From: Pycnococcus provasolii | Lineage: Eukaryota > Chlorophyta > Pseudoscourfieldiophyceae > Pseudoscourfieldiales > Pycnococcaceae | Direction of reading: 5' to 3' | DNA length: 64,000 nucleotides | Assembly: GCA_938743325.2 (NCBI GenBank) | Contig: OW568869.1 | Coordinates: forward strand, 496,001-560,000 | Shown here: positions 11,401 to 20,694 of the stretch, one piece after another | Numbering within the stretch: position 1 is the first letter of the stretch | Layout: every line of letters starts with the position of its first letter | The notes under the pieces: model-generated | The model's database searches: none | What the model was told of the DNA's origin: nothing | The model's input: the letters and a program-made list of their open reading frames with translations, nothing else | Translations under genes and position numbers: made by a program

Positions 11401-14400
11401 AGTCGATGAGCAGTTTATTGGTGGCACACTCACCCGCCTTGATACTCGAACCAGCGTTGAGGCAGTGATTTCCAAAAACCTCCAGGGACGATTCACGCTG
11501 CCACTGTACACCACGACGGTATTTCGCCCAGAGGGTGCTCGAATGCCTGACTCATTTCGTCTCAGGGTGCCGAATGGCATGCGCACCGGCGAGTGGCTGC
11601 GTCTTGCGCTTCCATTCCCTCGAGGTGCTCCCGTTCGCATCAAGCGCCGTAATCAGGTTGGCGACCTCGCGAATTCTTGGGAATGCAAGGCGCAGAATAA
11701 GGGTGATCACGGGCGCCGTTGCACCACGATTGAGGGCCTGAAAGAAGTAGATGACCCGCAATACCTGGACGCGCACTCGTATTACTACGATAATAAGCAT
11801 GAATTGCTTGTGCTTCACATCGGAGGGAGCAGAGATTCGGATCGAACCAGACACGTATACGCTGACAGCACATTCAATGTTGGCAACTTGGAAATTTTTA
11901 TCGAAGCTGAATGTGAGACTTTCGGGTCGTGCAATTTACCGACGGAGTCGCTGCCCGCAGATTACAACGGACCTTCACAGCGAGCTGAAATCAATGGGTA
12001 CTGTGTCAGGCCTGATGCACAGCGTCCATGGACAGCTGTGAGGCAAGTACCGAATGCAAATGACGAGATTGTATTTCGCGATGGTGAATTTGCCAAGAAC
12101 ACTCTCCTCTCTGGTGAGTGCCCGCGATCATGGTCCGCAACGTCGGGAATTGAGCATGCTGAGGATAATATGCACGATCAATGGCTTGATCTTGGTGCTA
12201 ACGCACCCTTCGCGCCAATGATTGGCGTCACCTTGGGTACAAATGGCACGCTCTGCGTGAGCGCACGCATGCCTGACGCTGTTTCATCGATGCAGGTTGC
12301 AGTGCAGGAAACAGTAGGGAACAGGCGTAGCGTGCCGATTGCCATGAATCGCGGGTCGTTTGGCGCATTCACCGACGACTTAACGAATCTCGATGCATGG
12401 GAGACGGATGCTAGCTCAAGACCTGGGACTGAGTATGCGACGGTCACCGCAACTGGTGGGAGTGTGCTTTTTGCTCTTGCGGCAAAGCCGAAGTGGGATG
12501 TGATTCATGCCACCGCCTCAATCACGTCCAACCTTGGTCTTACCGTTGGTAAATTGTACCGCGTCGTCGTCTGGGCAAAGCACAATCTACCTGAGACTGC
12601 TGAAGTGCTCCGCGTTCGCTCAGGAAAGCAATTTGCCCGATTTGCCGCATTGCCTCCAGATTTGGCTTTCAGGCGCATGACAGCTCTTCTGGTTGCCGGT
12701 GGACCGGAGCTTTCGCTTCGTTGGCACAATGGTGCAGAGCTTGAAAAGTACGCAGGGATCGACAAGGGGCTTGTCAACGTTGATCGCATCACCGTCACGC
12801 CACTCGACGACGCTCCCGATTTTTCGTCAAGCTCGTTAGTTGAACAAGGTTCCGAAGAAAATCTCATTGGGCATGGATCTCGAGGCTTTGAAAACGCAGA
12901 TGATTTATTTTGGAGATCGGACAAGTGTTGTGGTCCTTGGCCATCTGCAGGTGTATTCAGCAAGATCATCTGCCATGATGGTGCTGCTCGCACGGGCCAA
13001 TGTGCTTGGCACATCCAGAGTGATCAAAGACGTCCGGTTCGTCAGCCTGGTTTGCGTTCCAAGCCCATCGCGGTGGTACCTGGAGGGCGCTACCTCTTCA
13101 ACTTTGCGATGAGAATTGAGTCTCTAACACTCGACGAGGATGAGCCGAGCATCGGGACATGCAAAGAAGATGAACGTGCGGGTAAACTCATACGTGCTGT
13201 GATTGAAGAAAAACATTCTGGAAGGTGGATCGCAGACCTCAAGCCTTGCTCTATCGGATCTTGGGGGGAATTTCAAAAGTCATTCAAAGTCCCAATCGAC
13301 GTGGACAGCGTTATCATTGAGTTTTCTACAAATCAGCACATGGCGCACGATTTCAATATTCAAATCGACGACGTCGAGCTTGAACGTAAAAGTGAGCAAG
13401 ACCTTCGTCTTGTCGAGAGCGATGCCAACACTCCGGAAGTTCTTATTCTGGGCAATTGGAGCAGCGGCAGGACTGGAGCAGGCAGTGCTGTTTTATGCCC
13501 TTCAACGCATCCGGACTTAGTTATGTGTTACTGCGAAGCTGCACGTGGAATAGGACTCTGTTCGGGTGCCGAATTTCGTGACTACGACGGTGCATGCTAC
13601 GCATTTGGCGCGACTACCGATCATAATGTGTATGGTACCACCACAGAAGGTGAGGTGAGAGCTGTAGCACGCTGTCGTTCTGCACAGGGAAATCCAACGG
13701 AATACAAAGATGTGAAATCTGAGCATTTGGAGACATGGAAAGACAGCGTGGAAACAAATGAAGACCTGGAAGTGCTTTGCCCTGCTGATACGCATGCTGT
13801 TGCTTGTCTTTGCGTGTCATGGGGTGGCCATTGCTCGTTGCAGAACAATCGCGTTCAATTTCACGCCGACAAGAGCGGATGTTTTCTCGACGACGCGTGG
13901 AATACACGACTTCAAGTGCGATGTGCTCCTGGCAATGCAAATGGTGGGACGGTCATATCGGTGGAAGACGAGCTCCCACTTGCGGGATCTTTCGTTGTCG
14001 TCGACCACAGTTCCACCGCCGGCGTGCAAGCTGCAGGGTGGACTAGCCGAGATGACTTTCAGAAGACGCGATGCTCGTGGGGTGACGGGTGGCCGCCACC
14101 GCGCAATGTGCTTGATGCCGCCGACCTTACATCCTGTCTCGACGCATGCATGCACACAAGGCGACAGCTTGAAACGGATTTAGACCTCGTTGTGTGCAGT
14201 CCTAGCGAGTGTGATAGTCTCTGCCGCACAGCATTTAGCGTATCGCCAATGACAGCGGAGGGAAGTATGCCCATCTGCGGTGCACACAAGGCGGAAATTT
14301 CGAATTTGCCAGCATGGCTTCTTCCGATTCGAAACTCCGGCGGCGTCCAACACACTTCGGAAGACGGCATGACCACGAGGTACAACAGCTTGTGTACAGG

Positions 14401-17400
14401 TGCGCAGTCAACTGACATGACCATTTCCCGAGATAAAGTTGATGTGACACGTCCTGTTGAATTAAGGTGGAGCGTATCAAACGGTGAAGAAAGAACTCAG
14501 GAGCTTCATAGTCTGACGCCCACGACCAAGCGTGCAAGCTGGCGTGTGACTTCGGGTACGCCAGGATACTTTTGGGAGGTTGTCGCCGATACCGAGCGAG
14601 GTGCTGGTGCCAAAATGCTTAGCGTGCATGGAACACGAGGCAACATTCCCCGTCGAGAGCAGCGCAGGTGGCCTCAAATTCACACGCTCCCGACGAGCCA
14701 CTGGAATCAGATTGCGCTTGAGCGTATCTGGTACGATGACAATCCTCAGCCGCTTCCTTCCGAGTCGTTTGAAGCTGTAGAACTTGAGATTCGTGCCAAT
14801 GACCTGATGTATTGGCCAGGTAATGATGCTGGCGTCGCGGTTGACAAATCAACGCTAGATCTGTGGGTTGCTCTGACAGACGAAAACAATCGCACATACA
14901 CGGATACGTTCGTGCCTGTCACTCCACGCCACGCGGATCCATTCCCGATCACGAACCAAGCTTGGAGTCGCGTGCGCATTCCTCTGGAAGATCTGCTTCT
15001 CACCGAGCCGGCTGCTCGCGAAAGCCTTCTGAGTGCACCCTCGCAGTTCATTGCGCGTGTTGAGCTGTACGCAGCGAGGCGCTGCGGCACAGGAGGAACG
15101 GATCGTCTATGCGATATGCGCGATCCATACGAACTAGCCGCCTCGCCTTCCACAATCAAAGGGCGCGATTACGTGAACATTGCGTATTTTGCTCGAGACA
15201 TTCGCTTCATATCTCGTGATAAGAGCCCGATTATACCACCGCCGTCGGCTGGTGCTCCTCTTCCTCCGCCGCAGTCACCGTCGCCACCACCGCCTCCGCC
15301 CCCGTTTCGTCCGACTAATCCGTGCTCACTAGATCCCTGCGCGGGCACTGGCAGCACGTGTGTGCAGAACGGGGACAGCTTTTTCTGCGCATCCGGTGCT
15401 CCGCAGTGCAAGAATGCGCCCAATCCGTGCGAAAATGGTGGGGCATGCAATGATGTGAATCCCACCGCCACTGATCCGCGTTGGTCGTTCACCTGCAAGT
15501 GCCTTGATGGCTTCTTTGGTGATCGTTGCGAGACTAGAGACGCCTGCAGCGCAAAGCCCTGTCGTAACGGTGGCACCTGTACGGATGTCGCAACGAGTCG
15601 CGATGGCTATGTGTGCGCTTGCGCAGAAGGTTTTCAGGGCGTCACGTGTGCGGAGAAAGTCGACCCGTGCATGGGAGGGCCGCAGTGCCAGAATGGCGGT
15701 CAGTGCCAGCCACCGCTTTCAAGCGGCACGGTACCATGGTGTCAGTGCGCTCCGGGTTGGGCGGGTGAGCTTTGCGAGCGTGAAGTGGACAAGCACGATT
15801 GTCCCCGCAGCTCTATCGCTCTGCCACATGCCCTGGCATTGGGCGACTCTGCCAGTATTCGGTATGGGGCAACCGACTCTCACTTTTGTCTGAGCCTTAT
15901 TTTCGACCATTCACGTTGGTTGGGCCTTGGGTTTGCGATGGGAGACAGCTTGTTCGAGGGCACGGATCTTGGCTCGATGGGCCCGGCAGATTTCCTGGTA
16001 GCGCAAAAGAATGCACCGTCGCATTCGGGAGGTGCCCCAGCGGTGCTCCAGGATCGACATCTCCCGAAGGAAACCGTGGGCAAGCCACTCCGAGACAACA
16101 GTGCTTCCGGTGGATCTGACGACTGGTCGATCATCGAGTATCGAAGTGGTGTTAATCTCGGTGCCGCGCTGACGTATGCGCCTATACGCAACTACCATGG
16201 TGGAACTAAGCGCAGTCTCATGGCAACTCAGCTTGATTTGTCGAAGGAGGTAAATGCGCATGAGCGCGCAGCGATAGCCGAGGAGGCGAATGATGCCGCC
16301 GCCGCCGCCGCCGCCACGGAGGAGGATGCTGAGATAGCCGAAGGCGAGGATGACGGCGCTTCGCTGCTCTCGCCCACCGATCCGAATTCGAAGCTTGTTC
16401 AGATTTACGTCACACGTCTGCGCCGCACAGATGACGTGCTCGCTGGCCTCGACAGTGACCTTTCGGTAGCAGGCGCGGGTGGCAGCGAAGGTACGGTGAG
16501 TGCCTTGTGGGCACAAGGCAAGGCGACGTGCCATGTGGACAGCGCGTGCGAGCCTACGTACCACGGTGCACGAGGTCGCGTTGAACTTGAGCTTGCACCA
16601 ATGTCACGCCTAATATCGTTCCGCGATTGCTACCAATCCGGCATCGATGTAGGTGTGACGAAAGTAAAGGTGGGCAGTGTTGGTTCTGCAAGACATGCGG
16701 GCTCTAGCGTCATAGTTGCAATAGAAGCGCCGAAGCTTGCGGCATGCGCTCAAACGAATGGCGCAGATGGGTTGTATCTCTGCAGCATGTGCACTGAAGA
16801 TCAGGTGGCTGAAAATGTTGCCCTGCGTAAAGAAGTGGGCGCTGCTGTGGAACGTCTACAATCGAGATGGTGGATGGAAGGTGCCGTGCCCTCAAGTCTT
16901 AGTGAGGTTCTGGGCGATGGCCGTGTACTCACGTCGTACAATATTTCGTGGAAAGCGGGTGATGTCGCCTCCAAAGAAATTGACGTTGACATTTCTGCCG
17001 AGATGCACGGTAAAGCTTTGGCGTTGGTGCTTGTTCCGCTTGACATGACGACCACACATTGGGACGAGCAGTTGGTGAGCGTGATTTTCGTCAACGGTGC
17101 GCATACTAGTGATGATAAAGGCAAGGGAACCACTTCCACAACCACTACTGAAGGTGAGGCAGTCACCACCGCCACCACCTCATCAACCACCACCACTGAA
17201 GGTGAGGCAGCCACCACCACCACCTCATCAACCACCACTGAAGGTGAGGCAGCCACCACCACCACCTCATCAACCACCACGAAGGCAGATACGACAACTA
17301 CTAGCCCTGTTGTGCCGGACATGGAGATTTTAGTGCGTCTTACACTGGATGAAAGTGAGCAAGCATCAGATGTGAACAAAGCTGCACTCGTGTCTGCCGC

Positions 17401-18424
17401 AGAGGCACTGGCAGAGAAAGCCGGGGTTATGACCGAGGTTGACCTTACCTTCTCCTCAAAGCAGAGCTTGATTCTTCACGGTGCATCTCGTGCGGTGCTT
17501 GCATCGAGAGTCGACAAACTACCTCTTCCCCTTTCCATAGCAATTGGCGTATCAACTGAATCTATTAGTGACATCAAAGTTGAAGAGATGGGCAACGCTC
17601 GAATGCGCCGAGACCTTCTGAGACTAGAATCTGCACTTCTCACATTTCGCTTGGATTCGGGCAGCGATGGGTCTACTGCTGATGCGCTTTCAAAGAGAGT
17701 TGCTGATCGTGTCAATGATGGCACAGTCGGCCGCCTCATTGCAAGGGAAATTGATCTTCCGGTGACCTCAGGTGACTCTGGCAGTAAGGCAACGCCAGCT
17801 GATGTTGAGGCTGTGCTTACTTTGAAACTACGCGATGCATATTCGGCAGAGGTTATTCAGTCAGCAGAGGACCGCATTAAGAATGAAATCGAAGCTGCCG
17901 CGGGTGTTGCGGTAAAGTCCACGACAGTCTACGTGAAGAAGCCGAGTGTGCAGACAGATAAGCAACAGCACACCGCACCCGCGGTAAGCGTGAGTGTGAG
18001 CGGTGAAGATGGCAAGAGCTCAGCAAATCCTGGCTCGACCATGACAGTATACGCTGGTGTTGGCGCTGCCATCATCATCGCCTTGTCTCTCGCTTGCTTT
18101 TGTTTCGTGCGCCGCCGCCGCATCAACAATGCATCCAATGGGGGCTCCAATCTCTCCCCGTCGCAGATCAATGCATCGCCGAGTGCACCACCTTGGGAAA
18201 TCGCGCCTCTAACTCCGCGTGCCGAAACAAGCAGCAGCATCACCGGCATTCCGAAGTTAGAACGTCGTCCTTCTGGCCCCGTCGCGATGGTAGGAAATCT
18301 CGTTCGCCAGTTCAGTGGCGACCAGGCTGGTTGCTGGTCTCGCGGCAACCCAGCACGTGGGGATCAGTACGTGACCACTGATGTGCAGTCGTTCAGCCCT
18401 TACGATCCAGACAATAACCTCTAA
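8402..18424 (+). CDS. Giant reeler-G8-beta-helix-EGF-DOMON type I membrane protein (CEMIP/TMEM2-like core)
   Basis: A single open frame encodes 3,340 residues. The frame extends to 8342 but only with TTG. ATGs lie at 8402 and 8420, both ahead of a signal peptide (FVLLMVCLLVVIL, ending at HAHA). A reeler-like domain follows (YPSGAPTCNPKAL, GYLLRAS). Next come a Thr/Pro linker, a G8 domain beginning about residue 250 and a parallel beta-helix region. The beta-helix contains RYPWHWHIAG and HCFFTEDGTEMDNTFDSNLG, very close to the CEMIP/TMEM2 hyaluronan-degrading core. The middle has Cys-rich CxC repeats (about 13490-13930). Near 15320-15790 are four EGF-like modules (CENGGAC, CRNGGTC, CQNGGQC). 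Then come a DOMON-like domain, a Thr-rich repeat linker, a SEA-like segment and a TM helix (about residues 3215-3238) followed by RRRR. The likely role is at the cell surface or in the matrix. Hyaluronidase activity is not established. Confidence 0.85.
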   Translation: MSCDALMAPLHGRCFVLLMVCLLVVILKHAHAYPSGAPTCNPKALDNIKSGMGQPPWWLTSDSGGDKTGGFVMRASVDTYEPNSGTVSVTLSAPSGGSFSGYLLRASTSDGTPAGAFEAVATSCTSQPCFRRAPYKPGVANPAPCDSTSPDAVITHTNSRLNVFQGQATFTWRPPAQNRGDIKFEAVVVAGSATNWFVLDDVTVEAANVVTSTTTGTDTSPTTTTAQPTPSPVPAPPQDASCEASKLYAGLARWSELYSATSDDVVVAAGQRVLLDTSLREPASPLRTLTIEAGGELVISDELDLSIQCDFILVKGSLRIGTELCPHKHKLVITLSDAFERPVSDFLTDSFGTKVIGVANGGDLFINGAVRGPTWTHLAASVSKGDSEIEFTDDVSWQPGDEIAIASTNGWNRHDKSVIKEVLSPRRVRLEMPLKYPHWSTAGVVPELAEVGLLTRSVRIEGDGVDFRRPESQMRSCCSHLFKPNGELHRSGFGGNVRILRGGSARARGVELYRMGQQGHRGRYPWHWHIAGHQRGGAYITHSSVHASNQRCVVLHRTNGVLVQSNVAFDVQSHCFFTEDGTEMDNTFDSNLGMYVRPPPDASSEALAASQVELSDATPTIFWTVNTHNRWTNNAAAGSHAFGFWYALPSVVLYGGVSAEERRDWHAALHPSIVPQGSDTPVPESVSLPILSPRAGEVRAGYNVNNTVHGARLRGINFDDGPSNNATTCPLLEIDYKKGGLHTPQISRDECSGKEGQTKPRNGPKYVPRLNGDPLAITGENIIDNPIIWDCDIGIWLVSSGHRIMSPRVADCRLGIKANSQETTTVIGGVVIGQTEREPKRNRPSKIVGIESYDQPGQHTVDGVLFMNFQTDEDGGAAALGIQANPQFNMPWSDWNVRNVRLINADPFFHHMPSKEEANKYDDHRYFVGVHHVIPDSDGSLTGICGAFVVSPQAFASGTGGCTVKKHVPGVGGYAVCEPKHGRAWIILQTTSFDSQGAAEVDEQFIGGTLTRLDTRTSVEAVISKNLQGRFTLPLYTTTVFRPEGARMPDSFRLRVPNGMRTGEWLRLALPFPRGAPVRIKRRNQVGDLANSWECKAQNKGDHGRRCTTIEGLKEVDDPQYLDAHSYYYDNKHELLVLHIGGSRDSDRTRHVYADSTFNVGNLEIFIEAECETFGSCNLPTESLPADYNGPSQRAEINGYCVRPDAQRPWTAVRQVPNANDEIVFRDGEFAKNTLLSGECPRSWSATSGIEHAEDNMHDQWLDLGANAPFAPMIGVTLGTNGTLCVSARMPDAVSSMQVAVQETVGNRRSVPIAMNRGSFGAFTDDLTNLDAWETDASSRPGTEYATVTATGGSVLFALAAKPKWDVIHATASITSNLGLTVGKLYRVVVWAKHNLPETAEVLRVRSGKQFARFAALPPDLAFRRMTALLVAGGPELSLRWHNGAELEKYAGIDKGLVNVDRITVTPLDDAPDFSSSSLVEQGSEENLIGHGSRGFENADDLFWRSDKCCGPWPSAGVFSKIICHDGAARTGQCAWHIQSDQRRPVRQPGLRSKPIAVVPGGRYLFNFAMRIESLTLDEDEPSIGTCKEDERAGKLIRAVIEEKHSGRWIADLKPCSIGSWGEFQKSFKVPIDVDSVIIEFSTNQHMAHDFNIQIDDVELERKSEQDLRLVESDANTPEVLILGNWSSGRTGAGSAVLCPSTHPDLVMCYCEAARGIGLCSGAEFRDYDGACYAFGATTDHNVYGTTTEGEVRAVARCRSAQGNPTEYKDVKSEHLETWKDSVETNEDLEVLCPADTHAVACLCVSWGGHCSLQNNRVQFHADKSGCFLDDAWNTRLQVRCAPGNANGGTVISVEDELPLAGSFVVVDHSSTAGVQAAGWTSRDDFQKTRCSWGDGWPPPRNVLDAADLTSCLDACMHTRRQLETDLDLVVCSPSECDSLCRTAFSVSPMTAEGSMPICGAHKAEISNLPAWLLPIRNSGGVQHTSEDGMTTRYNSLCTGAQSTDMTISRDKVDVTRPVELRWSVSNGEERTQELHSLTPTTKRASWRVTSGTPGYFWEVVADTERGAGAKMLSVHGTRGNIPRREQRRWPQIHTLPTSHWNQIALERIWYDDNPQPLPSESFEAVELEIRANDLMYWPGNDAGVAVDKSTLDLWVALTDENNRTYTDTFVPVTPRHADPFPITNQAWSRVRIPLEDLLLTEPAARESLLSAPSQFIARVELYAARRCGTGGTDRLCDMRDPYELAASPSTIKGRDYVNIAYFARDIRFISRDKSPIIPPPSAGAPLPPPQSPSPPPPPPPFRPTNPCSLDPCAGTGSTCVQNGDSFFCASGAPQCKNAPNPCENGGACNDVNPTATDPRWSFTCKCLDGFFGDRCETRDACSAKPCRNGGTCTDVATSRDGYVCACAEGFQGVTCAEKVDPCMGGPQCQNGGQCQPPLSSGTVPWCQCAPGWAGELCEREVDKHDCPRSSIALPHALALGDSASIRYGATDSHFCLSLIFDHSRWLGLGFAMGDSLFEGTDLGSMGPADFLVAQKNAPSHSGGAPAVLQDRHLPKETVGKPLRDNSASGGSDDWSIIEYRSGVNLGAALTYAPIRNYHGGTKRSLMATQLDLSKEVNAHERAAIAEEANDAAAAAAATEEDAEIAEGEDDGASLLSPTDPNSKLVQIYVTRLRRTDDVLAGLDSDLSVAGAGGSEGTVSALWAQGKATCHVDSACEPTYHGARGRVELELAPMSRLISFRDCYQSGIDVGVTKVKVGSVGSARHAGSSVIVAIEAPKLAACAQTNGADGLYLCSMCTEDQVAENVALRKEVGAAVERLQSRWWMEGAVPSSLSEVLGDGRVLTSYNISWKAGDVASKEIDVDISAEMHGKALALVLVPLDMTTTHWDEQLVSVIFVNGAHTSDDKGKGTTSTTTTEGEAVTTATTSSTTTTEGEAATTTTSSTTTEGEAATTTTSSTTTKADTTTTSPVVPDMEILVRLTLDESEQASDVNKAALVSAAEALAEKAGVMTEVDLTFSSKQSLILHGASRAVLASRVDKLPLPLSIAIGVSTESISDIKVEEMGNARMRRDLLRLESALLTFRLDSGSDGSTADALSKRVADRVNDGTVGRLIAREIDLPVTSGDSGSKATPADVEAVLTLKLRDAYSAEVIQSAEDRIKNEIEAAAGVAVKSTTVYVKKPSVQTDKQQHTAPAVSVSVSGEDGKSSANPGSTMTVYAGVGAAIIIALSLACFCFVRRRRINNASNGGSNLSPSQINASPSAPPWEIAPLTPRAETSSSITGIPKLERRPSGPVAMVGNLVRQFSGDQAGCWSRGNPARGDQYVTTDVQSFSPYDPDNNL
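17140..17290. repeat. Thr-rich coding repeat in the giant G8 gene
   Basis: Three to four copies of a unit of about 39-45 bp containing GAAGGTGAGGCAGCCACC and CCTCATCAACCACCACC. It encodes TTTEGEAATTTTSSTT-type sequence and is probably an O-glycosylated stalk. Copies are nearly identical, suggesting recent expansion. Confidence 0.85.
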
Positions 18425-18763
18425 AAAAACACAACACAAGAAACAGTTCATAAGCTTAAGTTACCGATATGATACAACAGTAAATACTGTAGTTCTTGTA
18501 AAAGCGAGAACATGTAATAAGATACTCCATAAAATACATCAAAGATGAAAAACCAGAGTATTGGTACTTACCATCTATCTAACCTTACATAACTATATGT
18601 TTGTTTGCTCCGTCGAGCTTGCCACAGACAGCAGAGCTTGCAGCCGAACGAACGTGCACTTGCAGCACCAAGTATTTCCAGTTTCCCCCAACCCCCAACC
18701 CGAAAACTGGCACCTTCGTCACACAACCCTTCGCCCTTCTTCCCCCTCCCTCCCCCTCCGGTC
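18425..18763. other. Intergenic spacer after the giant gene
   Basis: This 339-bp gap holds the 3' end of the G8 gene, A-rich with several ATAAAATA-like candidates for polyadenylation, and the promoter of the next plus-strand gene. The open frame of the next gene extends back into it (from 18605) but only with a TTG start. No other feature is seen. Confidence 0.5.
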
Positions 18764-19444
18764 ATGCCGGCGGCGCGCCAGCTGGTGTACGCGCGCCTTC
18801 CAGCCACGGCGGCGCCGCAGGCCATATCGGCGCTCGCGGACGCCACAGGCGCAGCGGCGTTCGTCACTGCAGACACGTGCGTGGACGTGCTTGCACTCGA
18901 AACTTCTGCTCAGACACATGGCTCCTCCCTGGCATCGTCGGCAGAGGTTACCCCGACCCGAGTACGTCTTGACGAAGGCGACACAGGTGCACCCGAAGGC
19001 TACATGCCCGTCGCTGGTCCGATGGCGCGACAATTGCTCGACGACGATGCAGTTGCCGCACCGAGCACGCCGGGTGCGACGCCCTCACGCACGGTTGTCG
19101 TGATGATCGGCCTCGTGGCGACGAGCGATGAGGCGGCGGATGCGCTCGTCAAAATGGCGAATACGCTTCCCGTCGACAGGCTAGGGTACAGCCCTGAACT
19201 TGGCGTGGCAACGTGGGGCCTTTTCCGCACGCATCGTCAGTTTCTGTGGATGCACGTGTGCCACATCGCACCAACTTCTCAGCAGCAACAACCTGTGCTA
19301 TCATCGCCGCCGTTCTTCATGGGCATGGCAAGCGTTGACGAGTCGTCGGTGCGTGTGCTTGATGCTGGGCCTGGGGATGCGCTATCTGGCGCAACTGCGA
19401 AACTCGCGGTTGGACTCCTACCGAGACCGTGGAGAGCTGTCTAG
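18764..19444 (+). CDS. Hypothetical protein, 226 residues
   Basis: I do not recognise this protein. It starts at the first in-frame ATG (MPAARQLVYARLP), directly after a C/T-rich leader. The sequence alternates Ala-rich segments with two likely beta-alpha units (RTVVVMIGLVATSDEAADALVKMANTL; ATWGLFRTHRQFLWMHVCHI). The region between (about residues 60-115) is acidic and low in complexity. There is no signal peptide or membrane helix. Codon use looks like its neighbours. It is convergent with the PGRL1-like gene, with 32 bp between stops. Confidence 0.6.
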   Translation: MPAARQLVYARLPATAAPQAISALADATGAAAFVTADTCVDVLALETSAQTHGSSLASSAEVTPTRVRLDEGDTGAPEGYMPVAGPMARQLLDDDAVAAPSTPGATPSRTVVVMIGLVATSDEAADALVKMANTLPVDRLGYSPELGVATWGLFRTHRQFLWMHVCHIAPTSQQQQPVLSSPPFFMGMASVDESSVRVLDAGPGDALSGATAKLAVGLLPRPWRAV

Positions 19445-19476
19445 GCGCATTCAAGTTATTGTAACAAGCAAGGTTT

Positions 19477-20313
19477 TCAGGCATCGCGAGAGGAACCGTC
19501 GTAATCCTCTTTCGTTCTTCCCCTTCCCTTGACGTAGATGCGGCCATAGAGTCCAGCTGACTTCGTTTCCTCGAGAGGTGAGGCGACGAACACAATGTTC
19601 GATCCGCACACGTGGCACTCGCTCGCGCGCGTCACCTCAAAAGGCCTCCCTCCAGTCATCGCCTTTGCCTCAATCGCCTTCACTCTCGCAGGCAGGTCGA
19701 TAAACGTGTACACTTCCTCGCCACACGACGGACACGGGCCCCGCAAGGCTACAACAGCTCCGCTGTCTAGGCGAGTGAGGCTTCGCTTGGCAGCCATGCC
19801 CATGGGCATGGCACCTAGGACAGCCGCCGTTGCGACGACGACAGCCATCGCTCCGTCTTCGGGTATGCTCAAGATGCGCGAGATGCCGCCGGCAGCCAAT
19901 AAGGCCGCGGTGGCTCCTAGAGTCCGCCACACGCCGTAGAGTGACGCCAGCTGCTCTGAGTCTGGAACAGCGTCGCTGTACGTGCGCATCCTGCGCAGGC
20001 TGCACCTCGGTCCTCTCTGCACCGTCTCGCTGTCCAGTGCACGCAGGCGCCGCTCCAGGCTGTCGAAGTGCGCGTCGTCGACGATTGCTTGTCCGCTGTG
20101 GAACTCCTCTTTTGCGTGCGTGTACATGGTTTCGAGTTCTGCGACGTCTGCTTCATCTATGGACGAGTTGGGTCGTACACAGAACTGCCCAAGTGGTCGC
20201 ACGGAACTGTCATCATCATCACTATCACCACCACCACCACCACCACCACCATCATAATGAGAGGAGTCACCACTTTCATTCCGTTGTGATGCCCCGTCAA
20301 GCTGAGACTCACT

Positions 20314-20348
<35 letters not shown>

Positions 20349-20523
20349 CTGCACGTCTTGAATGCGCATGAATAGCTGTAGAGGAATGAAGAGGGGACAG
20401 ATGAAGATGAGGATGATGAACACGACGACGAGGGGAACCTAAAAGGACTGCTGCTGCACGTTGACGAGGGAGACGCACGTGCATGCATGTCGTCGTGGTT
20501 GTGCCGGCCATCGCCATCGCCAT
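19477..20523 (-). CDS. PGRL1-like (PGR5-like) thylakoid protein
   Basis: The 348-residue protein resembles PGRL1 family members, which act in cyclic electron flow around photosystem I. The N-terminus (MAMAMAGTTTTT, then a basic, Ser/His-rich stretch) looks like a green-lineage plastid transit peptide, and a Ser/Gly/Asp low-complexity linker follows. The family core is visible as DEADVAELETMYTHAKEEF and DDAHFDSLERRL. Two hydrophobic segments (TLGATAALLAAGGISRIL; AMAVVVATAAVLGAMPMGM) follow. Two cysteine pairs, CPSCGEEVYTF and CHVCGSNIVFV, lie in the C-terminal stromal part, as in PGRL1. The ATG at 20523 is the start. It is divergent from the HemW-like gene across a 171-bp promoter with a short CCCTAA array. 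It could be a PGRL1 paralogue rather than the canonical protein. Confidence 0.75.
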
Positions 20524-20694
20524 GAAAAGCGAGAGGGAGAAAGAAAGGGGGAGGAGGGAGGAGGAGGAAAAACCGAAAAAAGCAAAGACCCCACAAAATA
20601 TTAAAAATATCTCCCCCCGGAACGGATAACCCTAACCCTAACACCCCGTCTTTTCCTCTCGGCGCCCAGTGTGACCGTGCCGCACTGCCGCCCC
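20524..20694. promoter_or_regulatory. Divergent promoter with telomere-like motif (PGRL1-like / HemW-like)
   Basis: This 171-bp gap lies between two head-to-head genes. It contains TAACCCTAACCCTAAC at 20627-20642, 52 bp before the HemW-like ATG. Arabidopsis telo-boxes (AAACCCTAA) are known promoter elements of growth-related genes. A similar role here is inference. Confidence 0.55.

Noticed and set aside
20671-20694. GTG start of the HemW-like protein
   Set aside because: Eukaryotic genes start at ATG, and an ATG follows 24 bp downstream. The same reasoning removed upstream TTG/GTG starts of several other genes.
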